Source: Eubacteriales bacterium
Lineage (GTDB): Bacteria > Bacillota > Clostridia > Christensenellales > UMGS416
Reading direction: 5' to 3'
DNA length: 9,412 nucleotides
NCBI GenBank assembly: GCA_028709505.1
Contig: JAQVWW010000023.1
Coordinates: forward strand, 1-9,412
Positions 1-5,937 of this stretch are shown piece by piece; within the stretch, counting starts at the first letter, position 1; every line of letters starts with the position of its first letter. Position numbers and translations under genes: made by a program. Below the pieces are notes generated by a model, which saw only the letters and a program-made list of their open reading frames with translations, ran no database searches and had not been told where the DNA came from.

Positions 1-82
1 GGAATAGCGCCAGCGCTTTTTCTTTACCCAGGTGTTTCTTCAGGTCCGCATAGTGGTTTTTAAATTTGTGATAAATTGCCAT
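1..82 (-). CDS. N-terminus of an unidentified protein, cut by window edge
   Basis: An ATG at 82-80 on the minus strand opens a frame that stays open to the window edge, giving 27 residues that begin MAIYHKFKNHYADLKKHLG. It is preceded by a strong purine-rich ribosome binding site (GGGAGGGGAG, about 4-5 bases upstream of ATG), which is the main reason to believe in it. The visible peptide is lysine-rich and probably helical, with no signal peptide or recognisable motif. I do not recognise the family. It lies downstream of the glucokinase on the same strand, but the 205-base gap with hairpins and a candidate promoter suggests separate transcription. Confidence 0.6.
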   Translation of the reverse strand, partial: MAIYHKFKNHYADLKKHLGKEKALALF

Positions 83-128
83 ATGCTCCCCTCCCGGCAA
101 ACAGCCGTTACGCTTGTTTTTTACAAAT

Positions 129-157
129 ATGATAGAACAGAGGCCCAGCGCCGTCTA
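129..157 (-). promoter_or_regulatory. candidate SigA promoter for the left-edge gene
   Basis: On the minus strand TAGACG (157-152) and TATCAT (134-129) are separated by 17 bases, matching the -35 consensus at 4 of 6 positions and the -10 consensus at 5 of 6. Transcription would begin near 122, about 40 bases ahead of the ATG at 82. It is the best candidate in the gap but the -35 is weak. Confidence 0.4.
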
Positions 158-194
158 TGTTCGCCGGCGGTCGATACTCTATCAAAACGCGCGC

Positions 195-233
195 AAACGC
201 CACAGCCCCGACATACGCGTGGTTGCGGCGTTT
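195..233. terminator. possible terminator hairpin after glucokinase
   Basis: AAACGCCACAGCC (195-207) and GGTTGCGGCGTTT (221-233) can form a 13-pair stem with one G-U pair and one mismatch around a 13-base loop. On the minus strand it lies about 55 bases beyond the glucokinase stop and is followed by only a short T run (187-184) some seven bases later. On the plus strand GTTTTG follows directly. Direction and strength are uncertain. A second perfect 6-bp hairpin (CCGGCT 269-274 with AGCCGG 282-287) sits directly after the glucokinase stop but has no T run. Confidence 0.4.
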
Positions 234-287
234 GTTTTGTATCGTATGTTGCACATCGGCGGCCTTTTCCGGCTGCGTTTGAGCCGG

Positions 288-1247
288 TTACGCGTTCTCC
301 TTATTCATCGCGTCCACGGCGGCGCCGATGATGCCGGCGTCGTTGCCCAGCACGGCCAGCACGATTTCGGCGTGGGGCGCATCCTTATAGAACACATGGG
401 AGGCTACGCAGGCCTTGAGGGGTTCCAGCAGAAAATCGCCGGCCGCCGCCACGCCGCCGCCCACGGCCACCATCTCCGGATCCAGCAGGTTGATAAGGTT
501 GATGATGCCCAGTGCCAGCGCCTCGATATAGTCGCGGTAAATCTGCACGGCGTCGGCGTCCTCTTCGCGGGCGGCGTCGATGACGGTGCGGGCCGAAATC
601 TTGTCCAGATCGCCGGCCACTTTTTTATTAATCAGGCTTTGCGGGTTGCGCTGCGCCGCCTTTTTGCCCTCGCGGATGAGGGCCGTAGCCGACGTGTACC
701 GCTCCCAGCAGCCGCGGTTGCCGCAGGTGCAGGGTTCGCCGTTTATGACGGTGATCATGTGGCCCACTTCGCCGCCCACGTGGTGTGTACCGCTGAAGAT
801 TTTGCCATCCAGCACGATACCGCCGCCTACGCCGGTGCCCAGCGTCAAAAAGATGGCGTTTTTGGCGCCCCTCATGCCGCCGGCCACCACTTCGCCCAGC
901 GCGGCCACGTTGGCGTCGTTGTCCATATGCACCGGTTTGTTAAGCGCGCGGCCCAGCTGCGTGCCCATATGCACGTCGTGCCAGCCCAGGTTCGTGGCGA
1001 ATACGACGACGCCGGTTTCGTCGATGGTAAGTCCGGGCACGCCGATACCCACCGCCGCGATGTCGTCCATGCTCTTGCCGGCATCGGCCGTCACTTTGCG
1101 GCACAGCGCCGCCATGTCGTCGACAACTTCGGCAGGCGGCCGCGCCGACAGCGTCGGTACGCTGTCCTTATGCAGGATATTGCCCTGCTCATCCACCAGG
1201 CCGATGGCGATGTTGGTTCCACCCAAATCCACACCCAAGTAAAACAT
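288..1247 (-). CDS. glcK: ROK-family glucokinase
   Basis: Cytoplasmic sugar kinase of 319 residues, predicted to phosphorylate glucose to glucose-6-phosphate with ATP. The start at 1247 (MFYLGVDLGGTN) is chosen because GGAGG sits a few bases upstream; an in-frame ATG at 1301 would add 18 residues lying before this site. Visible ROK features: phosphate-binding DLGGTN at residues 7-12, DNDAN at 109-113 with the catalytic Asp, the glycine-rich TLGTGVGGG near 135-143, GGEVGH at 158-163, and the zinc motif CTCGNRGCWE with Cys173, Cys175 and Cys180. GGGV at 263-266 is the C-terminal ATP-site signature. Length is normal for the family. The family also contains fructokinases, N-acetylmannosamine kinases and repressors; absence of an N-terminal winged helix excludes a repressor. 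It follows hprK by 50 bases on the same strand, so co-transcription is likely. Glucose specificity is inferred from the motif set. Confidence 0.88.
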   Translation of the reverse strand: MFYLGVDLGGTNIAIGLVDEQGNILHKDSVPTLSARPPAEVVDDMAALCRKVTADAGKSMDDIAAVGIGVPGLTIDETGVVVFATNLGWHDVHMGTQLGRALNKPVHMDNDANVAALGEVVAGGMRGAKNAIFLTLGTGVGGGIVLDGKIFSGTHHVGGEVGHMITVINGEPCTCGNRGCWERYTSATALIREGKKAAQRNPQSLINKKVAGDLDKISARTVIDAAREEDADAVQIYRDYIEALALGIINLINLLDPEMVAVGGGVAAAGDFLLEPLKACVASHVFYKDAPHAEIVLAVLGNDAGIIGAAVDAMNKENA

Positions 1248-1268
1248 ATGGTTGCCTCCATTCCGTCT

Positions 1269-1291
1269 GTGCGGTGCTTGTGCCGCACAAA
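1269..1291. promoter_or_regulatory. small overlapping inverted repeats between hprK and glcK
   Basis: In the 50-base gap GTGCGG (1269-1274) pairs with CCGCAC (1283-1288), and an overlapping palindrome TTGTGC-C-GCACAA (1279-1291) offers an alternative pairing. There is no T run after it in the reading direction, so it is not an obvious terminator. It could be an mRNA processing or stability element between the two genes, or chance. Confidence 0.35.
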
Positions 1292-1297
1292 ATTTTA

Positions 1298-2230
1298 TCA
1301 CATATCCCCGATGGAATCCAGATGGGCGTTGAGCCGCCGATGCAGCTCCAGCGCCGCGTGGTAGCCCATGCTCTTTAGGCGCATGTTGCGGGCGGCCACC
1401 TCCACCACCATGGCCAGGTTGCGCCCGGGCATCACCGGCAGCACGAGGATGGGCAGCGCCACATCCAGAATGTCGGTGGTGTTGTCGTCGATACCCAGCC
1501 GCTCGTACTGCTTGGCGTTGTCCCAGGCCTCCAGCTGCACGACGATGTCGATGGCTTTGGACGTCAGCACGGCGCCGCTGCCGTACAGCGCGCGGATATC
1601 GACGATGCCGATGCCGCGTATTTCCATAAAGTGCCGGATGGATTCGGGCGATGTGCCGATGAGCTGGTCGTTGGACAGGCGGCTGACCTCAACCACATCG
1701 TCGGCCACCAGCCGATGGCCGCGCTTGATCAGCTCCAGCGCCGTCTCGCTCTTGCCCAGGCCCGATTCGCCGGTGATGAGCACGCCCACACCGGCCACGT
1801 CCACCAGCACGCCGTGCTGCGTCATGCGTGGCGCCAGCAGGATGGTTAAAAAGTTGATGGTGCTGTTGACGAGCTTGGTTGTGGCCAGCTGCGAACGAAA
1901 CAGCGGCCGGCCGTACTTGCGGCAGGCCTTGAGCAGTTCCGCCGGCACTTGCAGGTCGCGCGAGACAATGACGGCCGGGATATCGTAGCTCATCAGCCGC
2001 ATCAGGCTGTCGCTGCGGTAGGTGGCCGAGCACTTTTCGCACAGGTACGCCAGCTCGGCCTTGCCGAAGATCTGGATGCGGTCGCTGGCGAAATAATCAA
2101 AAAAGCCGGTCAGTTGCAGGCCCGGGCGGTTGATATCGCCGGTTTCCAGCTGAAGGAACGCGTCGGGGTCGCCGCAGAGCATGTCCATCCCCAGCGCTTT
2201 TGCAAAATCTTTGGCACGTATCTGTTCCAT
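1298..2230 (-). CDS. hprK: HPr kinase/phosphorylase
   Basis: Bifunctional enzyme of 310 residues that phosphorylates the regulatory serine of the PTS protein HPr (and Crh) with ATP or PPi and removes it by phosphorolysis. P-Ser-HPr is the CcpA corepressor in Bacillota. The N-terminal domain spans about 1-130. The catalytic domain starts around MTQHGVLVD, with His139 in the usual place, followed by the P-loop GESGLGKS at 154-161, the acidic VADDVVEV at 175-182, the family signature MEIRGIGIVDIRALYG at 202-217 and the C-terminal PVMPGRNLAMVVEVAARN at 265-282. All catalytic motifs are intact and length is standard. The start at 2230 has GGAG seven bases upstream, and that site overlaps the stop codon of the upstream HAD gene (gap 3 bases), indicating translational coupling. 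Downstream is the glucokinase. hprK in Bacillus sits with lgt and ppaX, so this neighbourhood differs. Confidence 0.97.
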   Translation of the reverse strand: MEQIRAKDFAKALGMDMLCGDPDAFLQLETGDINRPGLQLTGFFDYFASDRIQIFGKAELAYLCEKCSATYRSDSLMRLMSYDIPAVIVSRDLQVPAELLKACRKYGRPLFRSQLATTKLVNSTINFLTILLAPRMTQHGVLVDVAGVGVLITGESGLGKSETALELIKRGHRLVADDVVEVSRLSNDQLIGTSPESIRHFMEIRGIGIVDIRALYGSGAVLTSKAIDIVVQLEAWDNAKQYERLGIDDNTTDILDVALPILVLPVMPGRNLAMVVEVAARNMRLKSMGYHAALELHRRLNAHLDSIGDM

Positions 2231-2233
2231 ATC

Positions 2234-3037
2234 TTACTCCGTCAAAATATATTGGTCGACGGCCTGGGCGAAGCCGTCTTCCAGGCAGGGCGCCACGACG
2301 GCGCCGGCACAGGCTTTAAGCTCCGTCGCGGCGCTGCCCACGGCGATACCCAGTGCCGCGGCGCGGATAAGCGGGATGTCGTTGATGCCGTCGCCGATGG
2401 CCGCCACGCGACTCATCGGGATATCAAAATATGCCGCCACACGGCGCAGCCCTTCGCCCTTGTTGGCCAGCGGATGGCTAAATTCCAAATAGTTGGGCTT
2501 GGAGATGCAGATTTCCGCCCGCCCGGCAAAGCGCGTAAGCGCCTCGTCGTACAGGGCGCGGATACGCGGCGGCGGGCCCATCAGCAGTATTTTAGCCGGC
2601 GCGAAATCCAGGGCCTGCCAAAGCGGGCGGCCCACGGCGATGCCGGCGTGCTGGGCCAGCTTTTCATAGAGCCGGCTTTCGTCGCAGGGCCGCATAAAGT
2701 AATAGTCGTCCACACTATAATACTGGCCGTAGGTGTGGTTTTCTTCGGCAAAGCGCAAAATTTCGCCGGAGAGCTCCCTATCCAGCGGCTGGTAGTGGAT
2801 CAGTGTACGCGTGGCGCTGTCCATCACCACGGCGCCCTGGCAGCACACCACCGGGCCGTCGGCGCCTATCTTTTTTAGATGCGGCAGCGCCGCGTCAAAC
2901 ATGCGGCCGGTGACAAAGCTTAAGCGCACGCCGCTTTGTTTAAGCCGTCGGGCGGCGGCCAGGTTGGCCGGCGATATGATTAAGTCGTTTCCAAACAGCG
3001 TATCGTCCATATCGGAGGCAAAGAGTTGGTATTTCAT
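2234..3037 (-). CDS. Cof-type HAD-superfamily phosphatase (class IIB)
   Basis: Soluble 267-residue hydrolase with the complete HAD set: motif I DMDDTL (Asp9 nucleophile, Asp11 acid/base), motif II TGR at 43-45, motif III Lys193 in ANKGEG, and motif IV GDGIND at 215-220 with Asp216 and Asp220 for magnesium. The long stretch between motifs II and III (about 80-185) is the C2B cap typical of Cof/YbiV/YidA proteins, which dephosphorylate sugar phosphates, FMN, PLP and similar compounds; substrate cannot be read from sequence. The start at 3037 (MKYQLFASDMDD) has GGAG nine bases upstream. It is the first gene of the leftward unit with hprK. In Bacillus a HAD enzyme, PpaX, accompanies hprK and removes pyrophosphate, but PpaX is a class I, smaller protein, so this is not a PpaX orthologue. 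Confidence 0.92.
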   Translation of the reverse strand: MKYQLFASDMDDTLFGNDLIISPANLAAARRLKQSGVRLSFVTGRMFDAALPHLKKIGADGPVVCCQGAVVMDSATRTLIHYQPLDRELSGEILRFAEENHTYGQYYSVDDYYFMRPCDESRLYEKLAQHAGIAVGRPLWQALDFAPAKILLMGPPPRIRALYDEALTRFAGRAEICISKPNYLEFSHPLANKGEGLRRVAAYFDIPMSRVAAIGDGINDIPLIRAAALGIAVGSAATELKACAGAVVAPCLEDGFAQAVDQYILTE

Positions 3038-3069
3038 GCATGGGCTCCATTTCTCGGGGAATCTATCTT

Positions 3070-3098
3070 ATTATAAACTGGAGGGGCTGCTCTGTACA
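3070..3098 (-). promoter_or_regulatory. SigA promoter of the HAD-hprK-glcK unit
   Basis: On the minus strand TGTACA (3098-3093) and a perfect TATAAT (3075-3070) lie 17 bases apart; transcription would start near 3063, leaving a leader of about 25 bases. The -35 matches consensus at 4 of 6 positions. It is embedded in the perfect 10-base palindrome TCTGTACAGA (3091-3100), a possible regulator site. Confidence 0.65.
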
Positions 3099-3115
3099 GA
3101 TGCAAAGCCGCCGCC

Positions 3116-3144
3116 TTGTCATCGCCGGGTAAAGCGCGTATAAT
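3116..3144 (+). promoter_or_regulatory. strong SigA promoter of the membrane-protein gene
   Basis: TTGTCA (3116-3121) and TATAAT (3139-3144) are separated by exactly 17 bases, matching consensus at 11 of 12 positions. Transcription would start near 3151, only about 20 bases before the ATG at 3172, just enough for the GGGGAGGA ribosome site. That leader position also argues against a start at 3154. The promoter is divergent from the leftward one at 3070-3098. Confidence 0.85.
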
Positions 3145-3171
3145 CAAATTAAAATGTCGGGGAGGAACATT

Positions 3172-3693
3172 ATGTCAGTATATAGCTATGACGATTTTCC
3201 GGACATGATCAACAGAAGCTTGCTGGTGCTGGGCGGCAGCGTGCTGGGCGTTATCCTGCTCATCGTGCTGCTCTTCTCTTCGCTTATCGGCGTCGCGTTC
3301 TATGTCGTGCGCGCCATGGGCCTGTATCGCATCGCCCAGGCCCGCGGCAACGAGAACGCGTGGCTGGCCTGGGTGCCCATCGCCAACGGCTTCCTGCTGG
3401 GCTGGGTGGGCGACGACATCGTTGAGAAGTCGGGCCGCAAAAGCTGGAACATGCGCTGGTGGATACTGGGCGGCCTGGCCTGCACGCTGGTCACGTGGAT
3501 TCCCGCCATTGGCTGGCTGCTGACGCTGGGCACGATAGCGGCGCTGGTCATCGAGTACTTCGCCCTTTTCGAGATTTACCAGCGGTACGCACCCGACAAC
3601 AAAGTGATCTACCTGGTGCTGTCCATCTTCTTTTCGTCCATCTGCACGCCTATTTTCCTGTTCCTGCTGGGCCGTAAGGCGGCAAGGGAATAG
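3172..3693 (+). CDS. small polytopic membrane protein of unknown function
   Basis: 173 residues. The start at 3172 is preferred over an in-frame ATG at 3154 because GGGGAGGA (3159-3166) is correctly spaced for 3172 and lies inside the longer frame. Hydrophobic segments: about 17-48 (one long or two close helices), 97-137 (probably two helices around the Pro-Ala-Ile-Gly turn at 111-114) and 145-167. Between the first and second lies a soluble or re-entrant stretch with GLYRIAQARGNENAWLAWVP (50-69), a Gly-Leu-Tyr-x-Ile-Ala plus Trp-Leu-Ala-Trp pattern I recall from uncharacterised Clostridia/Bacilli membrane proteins. There is no enzyme or transporter motif, and the C-terminus is short and basic. 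It is monocistronic: its own promoter is upstream and a terminator directly downstream. No function can be assigned. Confidence 0.85.
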   Translation: MSVYSYDDFPDMINRSLLVLGGSVLGVILLIVLLFSSLIGVAFYVVRAMGLYRIAQARGNENAWLAWVPIANGFLLGWVGDDIVEKSGRKSWNMRWWILGGLACTLVTWIPAIGWLLTLGTIAALVIEYFALFEIYQRYAPDNKVIYLVLSIFFSSICTPIFLFLLGRKAARE

Positions 3694-3715
3694 CTTTGCA
3701 AACGCATCCGTATCA

Positions 3716-3745
3716 AAAACGGTGAGGATTTTTCCTCACCGTTTT
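3716..3745. terminator. bidirectional intrinsic terminator
   Basis: A perfect 13-bp stem AAAACGGTGAGGA (3716-3728) / TCCTCACCGTTTT (3733-3745) closes a TTTT loop. The A and T runs on its flanks serve both directions. It lies 23 bases after the membrane-protein stop and 17 bases after the stop of the convergent P-loop gene, exactly where a shared terminator is expected. Confidence 0.88.
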
Positions 3746-3761
3746 GTCTGCCGTTGCGATG

Positions 3762-4316
3762 CTATTGGGCCAGCAGCAAAAATTGTTCGGCTATCCACGC
3801 GGCGTTTTCGGCAATGTCTTTTGTGCCGTCTACGCGCAGCACGGGGCAGGATAGCTCTGCCGTCCATTGTTCGTGCTGCTTTTGGCACACCTGCGGCGGT
3901 TCTCCGGTATCGTAGGCCGCGGCATCGTCCAGGAATGCCCTGTTCTGCTCGTACATGTCGCCGCCGGGCAGGATGCGCGCTCCAAACATCGCCGCTTCCC
4001 GCGCGCGCAGCCGTTCCATGCGTATTGCCGTAGGCACGGTTAGAAACACAGCCAAATCAAACCGCGCGTTGAACGACGCACGGATGCTCCACATGGACCC
4101 TGTCATAACGAAAGGCCGGGCTGTTGATATGGCCTTTTCCAAGCACGCGATGCGCTCCTGGCGCGGGCGCAGCACCGTGTAAGGCATTTGCGTATCCCAG
4201 CGCCAGATATAGTCGTCAATATCGATATGCTGCAGGGCAAGCCGCTGGGCCAATGCTTTACCCAGCGTCGTCTTCCCCGAACCGGATGCGCCGTAGATGA
4301 TAATTCCTCTGGACAC
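3762..4316 (-). CDS. P-loop NTPase, AAA/small-molecule kinase-like
   Basis: 184-residue soluble protein of the adenylate/shikimate-kinase-like P-loop group. Walker A is GASGSGKTT at residues 9-17. An acidic HIDIDDYIW at 30-38 follows, in the position where shikimate-kinase-type enzymes hold magnesium and substrate, then a basic RPRQER at 50-55. A lid-like RLRAREAAMFG occurs past the middle and DGTKD lies near the C-terminus. I recall uncharacterised Firmicutes proteins with GASGSG plus DDYxW; their substrate is unknown to me. The GTG at 4316 is chosen as start because AGGAGG (4327-4322) lies 5 bases upstream and the P-loop then begins at residue 9, as usual. Upstream in-frame ATGs (4352, 4538) have poor sites and would add an unlikely Arg-rich tail. 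The stop faces the bidirectional terminator at 3716-3745. Nucleoside, nucleotide or antibiotic phosphorylation are all possible. Confidence 0.82.
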   Translation of the reverse strand: MSRGIIIYGASGSGKTTLGKALAQRLALQHIDIDDYIWRWDTQMPYTVLRPRQERIACLEKAISTARPFVMTGSMWSIRASFNARFDLAVFLTVPTAIRMERLRAREAAMFGARILPGGDMYEQNRAFLDDAAAYDTGEPPQVCQKQHEQWTAELSCPVLRVDGTKDIAENAAWIAEQFLLLAQ

Positions 4317-4327
4317 GTTCTCCTCCT
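4314..4327 (-). promoter_or_regulatory. ribosome binding site that sets a GTG start
   Basis: On the minus strand a perfect AGGAGG (4327-4322) is followed by AGAAC and GTG (4316-4314). The 5-base spacing is optimal. None of the upstream in-frame ATG codons has a comparable site. Confidence 0.8.
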
Positions 4328-4591
4328 GTGCAAGTACCGTATTTGTGCGCATATTCCGGTTGCGCCTCTTCCTTTTTACCATAACGTGCTGGGCGCCCGC
4401 GCGGCGATTTGGATATAAAGCCGCAAAAAAGGCGCCCCTGCGCCGGGCACGCCGGCGATTTCCCGCTACAAACAAGCCAAGGGCCGGGCGCAGTCCCCGG
4501 CTTGCCTTGGTTATTTCCCGCCCTAACCGGCTGCCCACGCGGCAAGCCTGGGCGCGGGAGTTTTAAAATAAAACCCCAGGCGATCGATTTA
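4317..4591. other. 275-base hairpin-rich intergenic region
   Basis: No convincing gene is seen between the P-loop gene start and the stop of the small membrane protein, both read leftward. It holds several self-complementary stretches: CCTGGG (4547-4552) with CCCAGG (4575-4580) enclosing GTTTT/AAAAC; CCAAGG (4477-4482) with CCTTGG (4505-4510) enclosing CCGGG/CCCGG; and GGCTTGCC (4499-4506) with GGCAAGCC (4541-4548), which would compete with the second. I could not find a convincing promoter for the P-loop gene here. Confidence 0.6.
4425..4444 (-). terminator. probable terminator of the oxidoreductase-small protein unit
   Basis: On the minus strand GGCGC (4444-4440), loop AGGG, GCGCC (4435-4431) is followed at once by six T (4430-4425). 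The stem is only 5 bp but pure GC. It lies about 150 bases past the stop of the 74-residue protein and ahead of the P-loop gene, so it would separate the two transcription units. Confidence 0.55.
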
Positions 4592-4816
4592 CTACTTGCC
4601 TTCCCGCTTGCGGATGACCACGTTGAGGATTGCTCCCAGCCCCACCAGAGCCGCCGACGTCAGCAGCAGCCACTTCATGTTGGGATCGCGCTGCATCATC
4701 TGGTCCAGCCAGTTTTGCCCGGCCGCCGGCGTGGCCGTGGGCGACGGCGCGGCCAGCGCGCAGGGCGCGGCGCAGAGAAACAGTGCCGCCAGCAGCGCGG
4801 CGCATACCTTTTTCAT
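4592..4816 (-). CDS. small signal-peptide, single-TM protein
   Basis: 74 residues. The N-terminus has the form of a Sec signal peptide: two lysines, a hydrophobic core rich in Ala/Leu/Cys (about 4-19), and a possible ALA-A cleavage site at 22/23. A Pro/Thr/Ala-rich stretch follows (24-33), then a short polar part with Asp and Gln, a hydrophobic helix at about 49-68, and a basic tail RKREGK. It should therefore be anchored with a short external segment and the tail in the cytoplasm. The start has AAGGGGGAA upstream. Its ATG overlaps the TGA of the oxidoreductase (ATGA, 4816-4813), implying translational coupling. The stop TAG is followed immediately by an in-frame TAA. I recognise no family. 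A coding role is supported by the overlap, the ribosome site and the coherent topology. Confidence 0.72.
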   Translation of the reverse strand: MKKVCAALLAALFLCAAPCALAAPSPTATPAAGQNWLDQMMQRDPNMKWLLLTSAALVGLGAILNVVIRKREGK

Positions 4817-5814
4817 AACGGTTCCCCCTTATATGCTGCGTCGTCGGCGGGAAAGCGCACGCCGGTCTGCCGGCGGGCTTCGTCCATCACCGCCGCGCTG
4901 TCCAGCGACGCGCGGGTGCACTCGGCAATGTCCCGGCGCTCGGCAATGGCGTCGGCAAACGCCTGTATCTCGTATACCATCGCCTTTTCACAGGCCGGGA
5001 TGCTCAGCTTTTCCTCCCGGCCGTCGCGGTAGACGATTTTGATGTCGTCCATACGGTTGAAGCGGCCGATGAGCATGCAGCCCTGTTCGCCCTGTATCTC
5101 GCTGGGCAGGTGCGACGCGGTAATTTTGGAATAGATGATGTCGGCCTGCATGCTGCCATAGTCGGCCAATATGGTGCCGGCACCCTCAAACCCGTTATGC
5201 AGCAGCACGCTGGCGGCCTTGACGCGCCCGGGCCGGCCAAAGAGCTTAACCACCGGATGCACACAATACACGCCGATGTCCATCAGCGCGCTGTTGGAAA
5301 GCGCCGGGCAAAAAGCGTTTAAGATTTCGCCCTGCTTGAAGCGGTCGTATCGCGAAGAATACTGGCAGTAAACGGCGGTGACGCGCCGGATGGCCCCGAG
5401 CTTGGGCAGGTTTTGGCGGAGGGCGTCAAAGCCCGGCGTAAAGGCGTTGCGCACGGCTTCGAGGAACACGACGCCGGCATCGGCGGCCGCGTCGGCCATA
5501 GCCTTGACCTCATGAAAGTTGGAGGCCGCCGGCTTTTCGACCAGCACGTGCTTGCCGGCGCGCAGCATCCTAAGCGCCTGGGACGCGTGCAGCGCGTTGG
5601 GGGTGGCGATGTACACGGCGTCCACCTCTTGGCAGGCGGCCAGCGCGTCCAGATCGTCAAACAGCAGCGGCGCGGGATAATCCTGCTGAAATGCCCGGGC
5701 CGTCTCCAGCTTACGCGAATAGATGGCCGCCAGCGAGACGCCGGGGCAAAGCGCCGCCGCGTCGAGAAACCAGCGCGTGATGAAGTTTGTGCCGACGACG
5801 GCAAAGCGTACCAT
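4813..5814 (-). CDS. Gfo/Idh/MocA-family oxidoreductase (YulF/YgjR-like)
   Basis: 333-residue NAD(P)-dependent dehydrogenase. The Rossmann fold opens the protein: VRFAVVGTNFITRWF (2-16), with Gly-Thr-Asn-Phe-Ile in place of the usual GxGxxA. The family EKP motif is at 93-95 (LVEKPAA), with Lys94 the expected catalytic lysine. The second-domain DIGVYCVHP begins at Asp179, with His186 in the usual catalytic position. CQYSSRY at 150-156 and RRQTGVRFPAD near the C-terminus are shared, from memory, with E. coli YgjR and B. subtilis YulF, whose substrates are not firmly known; a sugar or polyol is likely. The start at 5814 has AGGAGG (5826-5821) six bases upstream. Longer readings would run through the divergent promoters and into lacI. 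It is transcribed away from the LacI-type regulator and overlaps the next gene by four bases. Confidence 0.9.
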   Translation of the reverse strand: MVRFAVVGTNFITRWFLDAAALCPGVSLAAIYSRKLETARAFQQDYPAPLLFDDLDALAACQEVDAVYIATPNALHASQALRMLRAGKHVLVEKPAASNFHEVKAMADAAADAGVVFLEAVRNAFTPGFDALRQNLPKLGAIRRVTAVYCQYSSRYDRFKQGEILNAFCPALSNSALMDIGVYCVHPVVKLFGRPGRVKAASVLLHNGFEGAGTILADYGSMQADIIYSKITASHLPSEIQGEQGCMLIGRFNRMDDIKIVYRDGREEKLSIPACEKAMVYEIQAFADAIAERRDIAECTRASLDSAAVMDEARRQTGVRFPADDAAYKGEPL

Positions 5815-5855
5815 AAGCGTCCTCCTATCCGGGCGTCGTGAGCCGAGTTTGCACC

Positions 5856-5885
5856 ATCTTACCGCCCTAAGCCGGCGGTTGTCAA
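5856..5885 (-). promoter_or_regulatory. promoter of the oxidoreductase gene, with palindrome in the spacer
   Basis: On the minus strand a perfect TTGACA (5885-5880) and TAAGAT (5861-5856) are 18 bases apart; the start would be near 5849. The spacer contains ACCGCC (5861-5866), seven bases and GGCGGT (5874-5879), a perfect inverted repeat filling the space between the two elements. This is a classic position for a repressor operator, and the neighbouring LacI-type protein is the obvious candidate. Confidence 0.7.
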
Positions 5886-5891
5886 GACCCG

Positions 5892-5904
5892 CCCGGCGGC
5901 CGGG
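5892..5904. promoter_or_regulatory. short palindrome between the divergent -35 regions
   Basis: CCCGG (5892-5896), CGG, CCGGG (5900-5904) forms a perfect 5+5 inverted repeat midway between the two -35 elements of the divergon. It may be a second operator. In such GC-rich DNA a 5-bp palindrome can occur by chance. Confidence 0.35.
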
Positions 5905-5908
5905 GCTG

Positions 5909-5937
5909 TTCCCCTTTTCGCGCGGATATGCTATAAT
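5909..5937 (+). promoter_or_regulatory. extended -10 promoter of the lacI-family gene
   Basis: TATAAT (5932-5937) is preceded by TG at 5929-5930, giving an extended -10 element. The sequence at -35 spacing (TTCCCC, 5909-5914) is poor, as is common with extended -10 promoters. The start would be near 5944, about 36 bases before the ATG at 5980. Confidence 0.7.

Noticed and set aside
1248..1301. Longer glucokinase with start at 1301
   Set aside because: The added residues precede the GGAGG site for 1247, and the ROK fold begins directly at MFYLGVDLGGT. The longer start would also overlap hprK.
114..1364. 416-residue plus-strand open frame
   Set aside because: It is antisense to the glucokinase and the end of hprK, has an Arg/His/Ala-rich composition typical of shadow frames in GC-rich DNA, and lacks a ribosome site. 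The same holds for plus-strand frames at 1368-1988 and 1949-2878 and the minus-strand frame at 7931-8722 over araB.
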